NCBI RefSeq assembly: GCF_965221685.1
Contig: NZ_OZ244907.1
DNA length: 64,000 nucleotides
Reading direction: 5' to 3' (one strand)
DNA from: Palauibacter sp022826685
GTDB taxonomy: Bacteria > Gemmatimonadota > Gemmatimonadetes > Palauibacterales > Palauibacteraceae
Part shown: positions 18,100-26,624 of the stretch, piece by piece
Numbering within the stretch: position 1 is the stretch's first letter
How the letters are laid out: each line of letters starts with the position of its first letter
Translations under genes and position numbers: made by a program
Notes under the pieces: generated by a model
Seen by the model: only the letters and a program-made list of their open reading frames with translations
Database searches by the model: none
What the model was told of the DNA's origin: nothing

Positions 18100-19878
18100 C
18101 TACTCGCGGATTGTGAGTGCCGCGCCCGCCTCAACGGGTCCGGTGACGGTTCGGGCGCCTCCGGGCCAGACGACGACGACGCTGTCGGCGCGCGCGCCGC
18201 CGCCCAGGCCCGCGAGCACGGGGTTCGCCTCGGACTGCGAGAGATACGATGAGGCGGTCGAGACGACGAACCGCTGCGCCTCGTCTCCCACGAACACCCG
18301 TACCGTCGCCCCGACGGCGCCGAGATTCGGCCCCGCGCCCTCCAGCCGCAACCGGACCCAGCCCGGGCCGGGCTCCAGGTCGTTGCGGAAGAGCTTCGCC
18401 GGACCGCCGTTCGTCGAGATCACCAGGTCGAGATCCCCGTCGCGGTCGTAGTCGAAGGTCGCCACCCCGCGCGCCACGATCGGCTCGTCGAAGCCCCCGC
18501 CGACCAGCGCGCCGGCGTCATCGAAGCCCCCCCGCGCGTTGTTCCGGAACAGTTGCGGCGGCTGGGCGAAGGTCACGTCCCCCTGGATCGCCTCGATCTC
18601 CGGCTCGATGTGGCCGTTTCCGAGCACGAGATCCACGTAGCGGTCGAGATCGAAGTCCGCGAACCGGAGCCCGAACGTGAGCGGGAGCAGCGTCGACCGC
18701 GTGAGCCGCGCCGACCCGGCCAGGTCCTGGAACAGCCCCGCCTGGATCTGCGTGAAGAGCGACACCGGCTCGTTCGAGAAGTTGCCGATCGCAATGGAGA
18801 GCTGCCCCCGGTTGAGGATGTCCCCGACGTCGACCCCCATGCCGGCGCGCGCCCGACCGAACTCGTCGAAGGCGACGCCCGCATCGAGCGCCACGTCGAC
18901 GAACGTCCCGTCCCCCTCGTTCCGATAGAGGAAGTTCTGGTAGGTGTCGTTCGCGATCGCGACGTCCGGGAGGCCATCCCCGGTGAAGTCGTCGATGACG
19001 ATGCCGAGCGATTTCCCCTCGGGATTCTCGAACCCGGATTCGGCCGTCACGTCCCGGAAGCGGCGCGCGGAGGTCGGGCCGGTGTCCGAGCCCCCGGAAG
19101 CCGGTTCGTTCCGCAGCAGGCGGCACGATTCGCCGTCGTATTCCTCGGGGGTCGCATAGGATTTATTCACGCCGTCGCGGGTGAAGAAGAGGTCGGTCTC
19201 GGGCGTCCAGTCCACGTAGTTGCAGACGAGAAGATCGAGCCAGCCGTCGCCGTCCGCCTCGAACCAGGCCGCCGCCGTGGACCAGGCGGGATCCTCCGCG
19301 CCCGGCGCGTTCCCCTCGGTCCCCGTCTCCCGCGTCACGTCCGTGAACCGCCCTCCGTCGTTCCGGTACAGGCGGTTGTCCCCGACCGCAGTCACGTAGA
19401 GATCCGTGTCCCCGTCCGCGTCGTAGTCCGCCGCCGTCCCGCCCATACCGTAGATGGGCCGCGCCAGTCCGGCCTCGGCGGTGACGTCGCGGAAGGTCCC
19501 ATCCCCGAGGTTGCGGAGGAGGATGGAGGTGGCGCCCCGGTCCTCGGCGCGCCCATCCCAGCCCGTGCTGTTGATGAAGAAGAGGTCGGGCCGGTCGTCG
19601 CCGTCGTAATCGAGGACGATGACCCCGCTGCCCATCGTCTCCGGCATCCACTTCTCACCGAAGGCGCCCGTGGCGTGCACGAAGTCGATCCCCGCAGCCG
19701 CCGTGACGTCGGTGAACCGGATGGAGGTGGACGCATCGTCCCCGGCGCGCGCCGTGAAACTCGGGCGCGTCTGCGTATACGAGGGGGCCTCCGCGGTTTC
19801 CGACCCGTCCCCTCCGCAGGAAGTCGCCGCCGGAGCGAGGAGTCCGATGGCGACGAGGCCTGCTCCGCGAGCGCTCAT
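18100..19878 (-). CDS. CRTAC1-like VCBS repeat protein with ASPIC/UnbV domain
   Basis: This 592-residue protein has a signal peptide and a possible lipidation cysteine in LLAPAATSCGGDG. Residues about 50-480 carry VCBS repeats of the CRTAC1 type (FTDVTAAAGIDFVH, GSGVIVLDYDGDDRPDLFFI, DYDADGDTDLYVTAVGDNRLYRNDGG), which bind calcium through the DxDxDG loops. The C-terminal 70 residues match ASPIC/UnbV (NLGAVGATVRVFVGDEAQRF ... VVVWPGG). The ATG overlaps the TGA of the upstream multiheme cytochrome gene (ATGA), so the two are translated from one message. I infer a periplasmic or surface protein that partners the cytochrome; no enzyme motif is visible. Confidence 0.85.
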   Translation of the reverse strand: MSARGAGLVAIGLLAPAATSCGGDGSETAEAPSYTQTRPSFTARAGDDASTSIRFTDVTAAAGIDFVHATGAFGEKWMPETMGSGVIVLDYDGDDRPDLFFINSTGWDGRAEDRGATSILLRNLGDGTFRDVTAEAGLARPIYGMGGTAADYDADGDTDLYVTAVGDNRLYRNDGGRFTDVTRETGTEGNAPGAEDPAWSTAAAWFEADGDGWLDLLVCNYVDWTPETDLFFTRDGVNKSYATPEEYDGESCRLLRNEPASGGSDTGPTSARRFRDVTAESGFENPEGKSLGIVIDDFTGDGLPDVAIANDTYQNFLYRNEGDGTFVDVALDAGVAFDEFGRARAGMGVDVGDILNRGQLSIAIGNFSNEPVSLFTQIQAGLFQDLAGSARLTRSTLLPLTFGLRFADFDLDRYVDLVLGNGHIEPEIEAIQGDVTFAQPPQLFRNNARGGFDDAGALVGGGFDEPIVARGVATFDYDRDGDLDLVISTNGGPAKLFRNDLEPGPGWVRLRLEGAGPNLGAVGATVRVFVGDEAQRFVVSTASSYLSQSEANPVLAGLGGGARADSVVVVWPGGARTVTGPVEAGAALTIRE

Positions 19879-22800
19879 GAACCTCCGCCGCGAGCGAGCG
19901 GCCGCAGTTCGTGCATGCGGATGTCCTGTGCCATCAGGTTCACGCCGGGGTTCTCCGCCCTGTAGGCCCTCGTGACCGCCTGCGCCGCCTCGTCGATCCG
20001 GTAGCGCTCGAACGCCGCTTCGCCGAGCGACGCCTCCTCCTCCCGGCCCAGCGCCCGCAGGCTCAGCATGCGGTTGTAGTGCGCCTGCCGGTGCTCGGGA
20101 TCGATGGCGAGCGTCCGGTCGAACGCCTCGACCGCCGCCTCGTACCGCTGGGCAAGGTATCGCGTCCGTCCCAACTGGAACCAAGCCTCGCGATCCTCCG
20201 GGAAGGCGTCGAGCACCGCAAGGTACGCCGCCTCGGAGGCCTCGTACGCGCCGTCCTCCTGGTGCGCGCCGCCCCACACCCACGCGACGCGCGGGTTGCC
20301 CGGTTCGATGGTTTCGGCCCGCCCGAGGTTGTCGAACGCGTCGTCGAGGTTGCCGGCGATGAGCGCCATGCGGGCCAGGTTGAGCGGCCCGTCCACCCGG
20401 TCCGGGAAGAACTCGGCCACCCGCGCGAACGGAAGCTCGGCGAGCCGGTCGTTCCCTTCCCTGAGGAGCGCGATCCCGTAGTCGTTGTAGCGGACCCAGG
20501 TCTCCTCGCCCTGCTCGCCGGGGGTGACCGGATCCACCCGTCCCCCGACCCCGATCACGACCTCGTCGCGCGCGATCTCCGTCACCGGCAGCTCGGGAAC
20601 CTCGTCGAACTCCGCGAATCCCTGCGGGTTGGCGCCGAAGGCGAACTCCGTGTACGCGCGGTCGAACTTCCGCCACAGGAGGCGCGCACGCGCGGTCAGC
20701 GACCCCTCCGGGAGATCGGGCGGCAGCGTGATCCGGTAGTGGGCCACGTCCGCGCTCCCGGGTCCGATCACGTTCACCGCCGCGGTCACGTGGATGTCCT
20801 GCGCGTTCCGCTTTTGGATCGGCCGCCCCTCGCGGTCGAGGATCACCGACTTGTAGAAGTGCGCCATCGGGTCGAGGTGCCCGTCCGGCCCGATCTCGCC
20901 GCTGATCGCGATCCGCCGCCCGGTGTCATCCACCAGTTCGAACTCGAGCCAGCCCTCGTTGGAGTCGTTCGTCCCCCCGGGGAAGGTGTGGCCCACGCCC
21001 TGGTTCCGGACCACGACCTCGAACATCACGGTCTCCCCCGGAGACACGCTCGGAGGCGAGAGATCGAGCCCCATCTCGGGTTCGTCGTCGGGGCCCCGCC
21101 GGATGGCGAAGATGTCCACCCGCAGCTTCTCGTCCCGCAGGAACTCCTCGATGCGGCGGATTGTCGCCGTGTCCCCCCGCAGGAAGGGGAGCGCCGTGTT
21201 CACCGCGAGGAACCGGTGCGAGCGCACGCGCCCGTTCTCGGCCGAGACATCGCCGAGCGGGGCTTCCTCCCACGGCATGTGGCAGTCCTGGCACACGCGC
21301 GCGGCCGCGGGCAGGTAGAAGGTGCGCGAGGCGTTCCGCGCCACGCCGCTGTCGTGCCACGCGTCGTATTCGTTCTGCCCCCGCAGCCAGCGGTAGTTAT
21401 TCACGGGCTCGGTGAGGCTCACCTTGTGGCAGGTGGCGCAGAACTCCGACGTCGAATGCACGGGCTTGAGGAGCTGCCCCATGTGCACGGAAGGCTTGGC
21501 CTTGAGCGCGGCGTCGTGCAGGAAGGCGCCGAGCGTGCCCGCCTCCGCGTCGGCGAACAGGTACGGGTCCTCCTGCTCGTCCGCGATGTTGTAGTTGCCG
21601 TTGCCGGTGTTGTCGTGGATGCGGTCGATCGCGTGGCAGGCGAGGCAGGTGAGCCCGGCCTGCGCCTCGACGGTCGCGGGGTCGATCGGCGCGTCCATCG
21701 CCCCGGCGAGCATGAGCGCCGGATCGTGACACCCGCTGCACCACTTGCTCTTGACCCGCCCCGCCGCGTCCGGTTCGAGTCCGAACTCCCTGAGGTGCGC
21801 GATCACCTCCGGCCCCGCCTCCAGCGACTCCGCCCGCATATCCTCGATCGTCGCGGTATAGAACGGGTTGTTGAAGGAGGCGAAGCGGTGCGCGGAGGTC
21901 GCCCACTGGGCGGTCACGTCGGGGTGGCAGCGCACGCACTGGCTTGCGCCGATGAGTTCGTCCGCCGCGAACCCCCGCCGTTCCACCTCGGCGCGGACGC
22001 GTGCCGCGCGCTCCCGGGCCGCCTGCGCGGCGAGTTCTCCCGCTTCCGTGCGGGTGATGATGCGGGAGGGCAGATACGTCCCCGTGCTCGTCGTGGTCGC
22101 GGCCGGGAAGAACGGACTCTCGGGCGGCACGAGCCCGGTCGGAACGAAATCCGCGTCGACGACGCGCGACACGTCGCGGTCGCGGCCTCCCGGTCCTTCG
22201 TTCAGACCCTGCGCGAGCGCGGCCTCCGCCTCCGGGGTGAGTTGCAGCCCGCGGTGCGTGAGGCTGTGCCATGCGACAAGGACGACCAGCACCACGCCCG
22301 TCGCGAGCGCAAAGCGGCGGGCCCGGACCCGGGGCGGACGTGCGTAGCTCACGAGCCGGTGCCCCGCATAGGCGGAGACGATGAGGACGGCGCTCCCCAC
22401 GTGCGCCCACCACGCCCAGCTGTTTTCCCGACTCGCCGCCGCGGTGAGGATGAAGAGTCCCGTGAGGACGAGGACGCCGCCCACGAGCCCCATCCCGATC
22501 CCCGTCAGGATCGAGGCGCGATGCTTCCGCTTCCACACGGTGGGCAGGTGCGCGGCGAGAAACCCGAACATGATCGCGGCGAGCACGAGCCCCACGCCCG
22601 TGTGCGTGAGCACCATCGCCTGGAACAGCTCCGGGAGGGAGTTCTCCCCCACGGCGAAGAACTCGAGCCCCAGCCCGTCCGCGAGCCGGTTCGCGAGCAG
22701 GTAGAGCGTGTTCGCGAGCATGAAGACGGCCACGCCGAGCCCGAAGCGGAGCCAGCGCCGCTGCCCCATCCCGAGGATGGAGGGCAGCACCCGCCTCTCC

Positions 22801-22889
22801 GGCCGGGCGTCCGACCCGGAGCCGCTCATACGCCCGGAGTCGACGCCGCTCCCGGTCTCCTGCCCCTTATCCCGTCCTCTTCCGCTCAT
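19875..22889 (-). CDS. Membrane-bound pentaheme cytochrome c with TPR tail
   Basis: This 1004-residue protein combines three parts. Residues about 45-210 contain five hydrophobic helices (FGLGVAVFMLANTLYLLANR, TGVGLVLAAIMFGFLAAHL, ILTGIGMGLVGGVLVLTGLF, HVGSAVLIVSAYAGHRLV, LATGVVLVVLVAWHSLT). Residues about 310-540 contain five CxxCH heme sites: CVRCH, CSGCH, CLACH, CATCH and CQDCH, the layout of multiheme cytochrome c-554-like proteins. Residues about 800-960 are TPR helices (EDREAWFQLGRTRYLAQRYE). The heme part is expected outside the cytoplasm. The membrane helices could take electrons from menaquinol (inference); the operon for that quinone is elsewhere in the window. The stop overlaps the CRTAC1-like gene. 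Alternative in-frame starts lie at 22829 and further in. Confidence 0.85.
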   Translation of the reverse strand: MSGRGRDKGQETGSGVDSGRMSGSGSDARPERRVLPSILGMGQRRWLRFGLGVAVFMLANTLYLLANRLADGLGLEFFAVGENSLPELFQAMVLTHTGVGLVLAAIMFGFLAAHLPTVWKRKHRASILTGIGMGLVGGVLVLTGLFILTAAASRENSWAWWAHVGSAVLIVSAYAGHRLVSYARPPRVRARRFALATGVVLVVLVAWHSLTHRGLQLTPEAEAALAQGLNEGPGGRDRDVSRVVDADFVPTGLVPPESPFFPAATTTSTGTYLPSRIITRTEAGELAAQAARERAARVRAEVERRGFAADELIGASQCVRCHPDVTAQWATSAHRFASFNNPFYTATIEDMRAESLEAGPEVIAHLREFGLEPDAAGRVKSKWCSGCHDPALMLAGAMDAPIDPATVEAQAGLTCLACHAIDRIHDNTGNGNYNIADEQEDPYLFADAEAGTLGAFLHDAALKAKPSVHMGQLLKPVHSTSEFCATCHKVSLTEPVNNYRWLRGQNEYDAWHDSGVARNASRTFYLPAAARVCQDCHMPWEEAPLGDVSAENGRVRSHRFLAVNTALPFLRGDTATIRRIEEFLRDEKLRVDIFAIRRGPDDEPEMGLDLSPPSVSPGETVMFEVVVRNQGVGHTFPGGTNDSNEGWLEFELVDDTGRRIAISGEIGPDGHLDPMAHFYKSVILDREGRPIQKRNAQDIHVTAAVNVIGPGSADVAHYRITLPPDLPEGSLTARARLLWRKFDRAYTEFAFGANPQGFAEFDEVPELPVTEIARDEVVIGVGGRVDPVTPGEQGEETWVRYNDYGIALLREGNDRLAELPFARVAEFFPDRVDGPLNLARMALIAGNLDDAFDNLGRAETIEPGNPRVAWVWGGAHQEDGAYEASEAAYLAVLDAFPEDREAWFQLGRTRYLAQRYEAAVEAFDRTLAIDPEHRQAHYNRMLSLRALGREEEASLGEAAFERYRIDEAAQAVTRAYRAENPGVNLMAQDIRMHELRPLARGGGS

Positions 22890-23078
22890 GCCTCAACGAG
22901 ACTGCACGACGCAAACCGGCGCAACGTCGGGACTGCCCTCTGCACGATAGGTTGTCTGCGTTCGCAGGTCTTGCAGAACTTGAGGAGCATGTGCCGAGAG
23001 GGTTCCAGATCCTCGCCCGGGAGGTCCCGGGCGCCAGAAGCGTCGGCCCGGAGAGATGATTCGACAGGGAGATACGCC

Positions 23079-23252
23079 GTGACGAAGGATGCAACGCAGG
23101 CTCCGGACAGGTTCCCGGAGGGAGAACCGTCGATCAAGAATGTCACGATCGCGCTGGAGCGGGCGCAGGAGGTCGCGCTTGCCCGCGCCGAAGCGGTCCG
23201 GCGACGCGAGGCCGAAGCCGCACAAGCCGAAGAAGACGTCGTCCGCCATTGA
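23079..23252 (+). CDS. Small charged helical protein upstream of trxB (hypothetical)
   Basis: A GTG start at 23079 with AGGGAG seven bases upstream opens a 57-codon frame ending 17 bases before the trxB ATG. The product has a polar start (VTKDATQAPDRFPEGEPS) and a long alanine/glutamate/arginine helix (ERAQEVALARAEAVRRREAE). I do not recognise a family. The Shine-Dalgarno and position argue for a real gene co-transcribed with trxB; the short length and simple composition argue for caution. Confidence 0.4.
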   Translation: MTKDATQAPDRFPEGEPSIKNVTIALERAQEVALARAEAVRRREAEAAQAEEDVVRH

Positions 23253-23269
23253 AACCTGATAACGGAACG

Positions 23270-24235
23270 ATGAAACCAGAGACGGTCGTCATCATCGGCT
23301 CGGGCCCCGCCGCGTGGACGGCGGCGATCTACGCGGCCCGGGCGAACCTCGATCCGCTCGTGTTCGAGGGCGCGGGGAGCCGCACCATGATCCCCGGCGG
23401 ACAGCTCATGTTCACGACGGACGTGGAGAATTATCCCGGCTTCCCCGAAGGAGTTAGCGGCATCGACATGATGTTGGACTTCAAGAAGCAGGCGGTGCGC
23501 TTCGACACGCGGGTCTTCACCGAGGACATCGTCGAGGTGGACTTCTCCAGCCGGCCGTTCCTCCTGCGCTCGAGCGGGAAGCAGGAGGTGCGCGCGGAGA
23601 CCGTGATCGTGGCGACCGGCGCCAACGCGCGCTGGCTGGGCGTGCCGGGCGAGGAGCGGCTCGCACAGAGCGGCGGCGGCGTGTCGGCCTGCGCGGTGTG
23701 CGACGGCGCCCTGCCCGCCTTCCGGGACCAGGTCCTGGCCGTCGTGGGAGGCGGCGACAGCGCGATGGAGGAAGCCCTCTACCTCACGAAGTTCGCGAGC
23801 GAAGTCCTGCTCATCCACCGGCGCGACGAACTGCGGGCCTCGCAGATCATGCAGGAGCGGGCCTTCGCCAGCGACAAGATCCGCTTCCTCTGGAACTCGA
23901 CCGTCGAGGAAGTCCTCGGCGACGACGCGATCACCGGCCTCCGTCTGCGCGACATTGTGTCGGGCGAGGCGTCCGAGATCGAGGTGGGGGGGATGTTCGT
24001 GGCCATCGGCCACATCCCCAACACGGAGTTTCTGCGCGGCCAGGTCGACCTCAAGGAGAACGGCTACGTGGAGATGCCCACGCCGTGGCGGACGGAGACG
24101 AACGTGCCCGGCGTGTTCGCGGCCGGCGACGTCATGGACGACTACTACCGGCAGGCCGTCTCCGCGGCGGGCACAGGTTGCATGGCCGCGCTGGACGCCG
24201 AGCGCTTCCTCGCCCACAACGGCTCCGGCGGCTGA
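23270..24235 (+). CDS. trxB: Thioredoxin reductase
   Basis: This 321-residue flavoprotein transfers electrons from NADPH through FAD and a disulfide to thioredoxin. Motifs are the N-terminal FAD-binding IIGSGPAAWTAAIYAARANL, the redox pair C141-x-x-C144 in SACAVCDGALPAF, the NADPH-binding GGGDSAMEEA (160-169) and the C-terminal FAD motif GVFAAGDVMDDYYRQAV. The length is normal for the bacterial low-molecular-weight enzyme. ATG 23270 is chosen because the FAD fold begins a few residues later; an upstream TTG (23249) adds only seven residues. A one-stop source of reduced thioredoxin fits with the peroxiredoxin and OsmC-like proteins elsewhere in the window. Confidence 0.95.
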   Translation: MKPETVVIIGSGPAAWTAAIYAARANLDPLVFEGAGSRTMIPGGQLMFTTDVENYPGFPEGVSGIDMMLDFKKQAVRFDTRVFTEDIVEVDFSSRPFLLRSSGKQEVRAETVIVATGANARWLGVPGEERLAQSGGGVSACAVCDGALPAFRDQVLAVVGGGDSAMEEALYLTKFASEVLLIHRRDELRASQIMQERAFASDKIRFLWNSTVEEVLGDDAITGLRLRDIVSGEASEIEVGGMFVAIGHIPNTEFLRGQVDLKENGYVEMPTPWRTETNVPGVFAAGDVMDDYYRQAVSAAGTGCMAALDAERFLAHNGSGG

Positions 24236-24283
24236 CCTCGGCTCACAGCCACAGCGTACGGATCGCGCCCGCAGTCCCTCCCG

Positions 24284-24706
24284 TCACCCATCGGGCATCC
24301 GGGTCGGGATGCGTTGGCGCTTGCTTCTGCGGTAGATCCTGAAGTCGCCGTCCAGGGTGAGGACCACGCTGCCCGGGTGCTGTTCGGACATCCGGACGAG
24401 GCACGCATCCGCCAGGGACATCGGGACGTCGTCGTACTTCTTCATCATCCGCGCGACCGCGGCGGCCTCATCCGCCAGCCGGAACGACACGTCGAGCACC
24501 CCCCGCTCGACCAGCGAGACCACGGCTTCCGGTGCCCCCGAGGCGAGACGGCGAGCAAGATGGCAGGCCTCGGCGATGACGGCTTCGCAGGTGAGGAACG
24601 GGGGCTCGACGCGTGCCCATTGTTCCCGTGCCCAGCGGTGATGCCCGTCCCGGGAGTTCAGGAAGGCGATCAGCGGGCCCGTGTCGAGAATGGTCCCGCA
24701 GTTCAC
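24284..24706 (-). CDS. vapC: PIN-domain ribonuclease toxin (VapC-like)
   Basis: This 140-residue protein is a PIN-domain RNase with the four acidic residues in place: D8 in ILDTGPLIAF, E46 in AVIAEACH, D100 in SLADACLV and D119 in VVLTLDGDF. Such toxins cut RNA with Mg2+ when not bound by their antitoxin. The start is GTG at 24706, whose last bases overlap the TGA of the antitoxin gene (GTGA), so the pair is translationally coupled. The basic C-terminus (RIYRRSKRQRIPTRMPDG) is longer than in minimal VapC proteins. Target RNA unknown. Confidence 0.9.
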   Translation of the reverse strand: MNCGTILDTGPLIAFLNSRDGHHRWAREQWARVEPPFLTCEAVIAEACHLARRLASGAPEAVVSLVERGVLDVSFRLADEAAAVARMMKKYDDVPMSLADACLVRMSEQHPGSVVLTLDGDFRIYRRSKRQRIPTRMPDG

Positions 24707-24942
24707 TGGCCGAAGCCACGCATGTAGTCCGGGTTCGCCGACAGGTCTTCGGGCCCGGCGAAGGCCCCGGCAAGATCGACGGCCCGGGACAGGGCGGAGA
24801 CGGGGGGCGCGCTCCTCTCCCTGCGCAGAAATACCTCGAGAGCCTCGCGAATCAGCGCGGACCTGCTCACGCCCCGCCGGCGCGCGGCCTCGGAGACCTC
24901 CCGGGCGAGGTGCCCCGGCATCTTCAACGAGATGGGTTTCAT
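24703..24942 (-). CDS. vapB: Ribbon-helix-helix antitoxin (VapB/CopG-like)
   Basis: This 79-residue protein has an N-terminal ribbon-helix-helix DNA-binding domain (KPISLKMPGHLAREVSEAAR then GVSRSALIREALEVFL), which normally dimerises and represses its own operon. The C-terminal part (LAGAFAGPEDLSANPDYMRG) is the kind of flexible tail that covers the toxin active site. GGAAGGA lies about 10 bases before the ATG. The gene overlaps the PIN toxin gene by four bases, and a strong promoter with an operator-like repeat sits 54 bases upstream. Confidence 0.88.
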   Translation of the reverse strand: MKPISLKMPGHLAREVSEAARRRGVSRSALIREALEVFLRRERSAPPVSALSRAVDLAGAFAGPEDLSANPDYMRGFGQ

Positions 24943-24963
24943 TCCCGATGAATCCTTCCCCCT

Positions 24964-25000
24964 GGTACTACATGTTATCGTACTACCATATTACCATATT
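24964..25000 (-). promoter_or_regulatory. Operator-like repeats at the vapBC start site
   Basis: An imperfect inverted repeat, GGTACTAC (24964-24971) and GTACTACC (24980-24987), is followed by a direct repeat CCATATTA/CCATATT (24986-25000). This AT-rich block covers the predicted transcription start of the vapB promoter, where a ribbon-helix-helix repressor would be expected to bind. Confidence 0.55.
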
Positions 25001-25002
25001 GA

Positions 25003-25031
25003 GTATTACACGGTGTGTGATGGGCCGTCAA
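25003..25031 (-). promoter_or_regulatory. Promoter of the vapBC operon
   Basis: Read on the minus strand, TTGACG (25031-25026) and TAATAC (25008-25003) are separated by exactly 17 bases. Both boxes are close to the sigma-70 consensus (five of six in the -35; good -10). Transcription would start near 24996 and run into vapB at 24942. The promoter lies in the gap after the symporter stop, so the toxin-antitoxin pair can be expressed independently of the symporter. Confidence 0.65.
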
Positions 25032-25084
25032 TTCGGCGTCACGTGACGGCGGCGATGCTCCTGCGGCTCACCCGAACTCCCGGC

Positions 25085-26614
25085 TCACCAGAAGATGATG
25101 TAGAGGACGGCCGCTCCCGCGATCACGCCTCCGGCCCAGAACCCGGCGCGCGGGGCCGGCGTCAGATCCACGCCGTCCGCGGTACGCGGCAGCCGGCGAG
25201 GGGCCGCCACCGGACGAAGCCGCGTGACCACCACGATCCAGGCCGAGATCGCAAGGAACGTGATCGCCATGTGGTGGAGGAACGCGACCTCCGGCAGCAG
25301 CCACAGGAGGAGGCCGTAGACGGGGATCCCGAGCACCATCCCCCCGAAGGCGGCGGCCGGTGGCGTGCGCGGCGCGAAGATGCCGAACAGGAACGCGGCC
25401 ACGATCCCCGGCGAGATGAACCCCCAGAACATCTGGATGTACTCGAACACGCTCGGCGCCCGGGCCACGAGCGGCGCCCACAGGCAGGCAACGACCGCGA
25501 GCACGCCGGTCGTCACGCGTCCCACCACCATCAGCCGCCGCGACGAGGCCTCGGGCCGCAGGTGCCGCTTGTAGAGGTCCACGCTGAAGATCGTCGCCGC
25601 CGAGTTCAGCATGGAGTCGAGCGAACTCATCACGGCCCCGAACAGCGCCGCGAACATGAGGCCCGTCAGCCCGGCCGGGAGGAGTTCCCGCATCATGACG
25701 GGATAGGCCTGATCCGGGTTCGTCACCTGATCGGCGAACAGCTCCGCCGCCATGATCCCGGGGAAGATGATGATGAACGGGATCCCCAGCTTGATGAAGC
25801 CCGCCAGGAAGAGCCCCCGCTGCCCGTCCGCCAGACTGCGCGCCGCCAGCGTGCGCTGCGTGATGAACTGGTTCAGTCCCCAGTAGAAGATGTTGGGGAT
25901 CCACAGGCCGCCGATGAAGACCGCGAGCCACGGCATCTCGGGGTGGTTGAAGGGGAGAACCGTATGGAGCTTCCCGTCCGCCGCCTCGAGGAAGGGGCCG
26001 ATGCCGCCCATGGCCCGGAACCCGAGGATGGTGACGAGCACGCCGCCGAGGAGGAGCGCCACGCCCTGGAGGAGGTCGGACCACACGACCGCCTTGAGGC
26101 CGCCGTAGATCGTGTAGCCGCCCGCGAGCACGCCGATGAGCCAGATGCCGGCCGACACGTCGAGGCCGAAGATCGACTCCAGGGCGAGCGCGCCCGAGTA
26201 CAGCACCGTCGCGAGGGCCACGAGCACGTACGCCGCGAGGATGAACGCCGCCATCAGCGTGCGCGTGCGCACGTCGTACCGGAACTCGAGGTACTCCGGG
26301 ATGGTGTAGATGCCCGCCGCGAGGAACCGGGGGAGGAAGAAGAGACCGACGAGGACGAGCGTGACGGCCGCCATCCACTCGTAGCTCGCGATCGCGAGGC
26401 CGATGTCGTAGCCCCGCCCCGCCATCCCCACGAAGTGTTCCGTCGAGATGTTCGAGGCGATGAGCGAAAAGCCGATCAGCCACCACGGCAGGTTGCGCCC
26501 CGCGAGGAAGTACCCGGCCGCGTCGCGCCGCCCACGCGAGGCGTACAGCGACACCCCGACCACGAGCAGCAGAAAGCCCGCAAAGGCCGCCACATCAAGC
26601 GGCTGAAAGGTCAT
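25085..26614 (-). CDS. Sodium:solute symporter (SLC5/SSS family, SGLT-like)
   Basis: This 509-residue integral membrane protein couples Na+ flow to uptake of a small solute. About 13-14 hydrophobic segments are visible, and SSS family motifs include AGYFLAGRNLPWWLIGFSLI and ASNISTEHFVGMAGRGYDIG near the N-terminus, GGLKAVVWSDLLQG, IFYWGLNQFITQRTLAARS and FGAVMSSLDSMLNSAATIFS, the last being the sodium-site helix. It most resembles the sugar-transporting vSGLT branch, but the substrate cannot be fixed by eye. It begins 10 bases downstream of a PIN-toxin gene on the same strand and may be read from that operon. Confidence 0.92.
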   Translation of the reverse strand: MTFQPLDVAAFAGFLLLVVGVSLYASRGRRDAAGYFLAGRNLPWWLIGFSLIASNISTEHFVGMAGRGYDIGLAIASYEWMAAVTLVLVGLFFLPRFLAAGIYTIPEYLEFRYDVRTRTLMAAFILAAYVLVALATVLYSGALALESIFGLDVSAGIWLIGVLAGGYTIYGGLKAVVWSDLLQGVALLLGGVLVTILGFRAMGGIGPFLEAADGKLHTVLPFNHPEMPWLAVFIGGLWIPNIFYWGLNQFITQRTLAARSLADGQRGLFLAGFIKLGIPFIIIFPGIMAAELFADQVTNPDQAYPVMMRELLPAGLTGLMFAALFGAVMSSLDSMLNSAATIFSVDLYKRHLRPEASSRRLMVVGRVTTGVLAVVACLWAPLVARAPSVFEYIQMFWGFISPGIVAAFLFGIFAPRTPPAAAFGGMVLGIPVYGLLLWLLPEVAFLHHMAITFLAISAWIVVVTRLRPVAAPRRLPRTADGVDLTPAPRAGFWAGGVIAGAAVLYIIFW

Positions 26615-26624
26615 TCGCGAAAGG

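Noticed and set aside
22956..22967. CTGCG-TT-CGCAG mini-palindrome upstream of the cytochrome gene
   Set aside because: Short stem with a 2-base loop and no neighbouring promoter; expected by chance at this GC.
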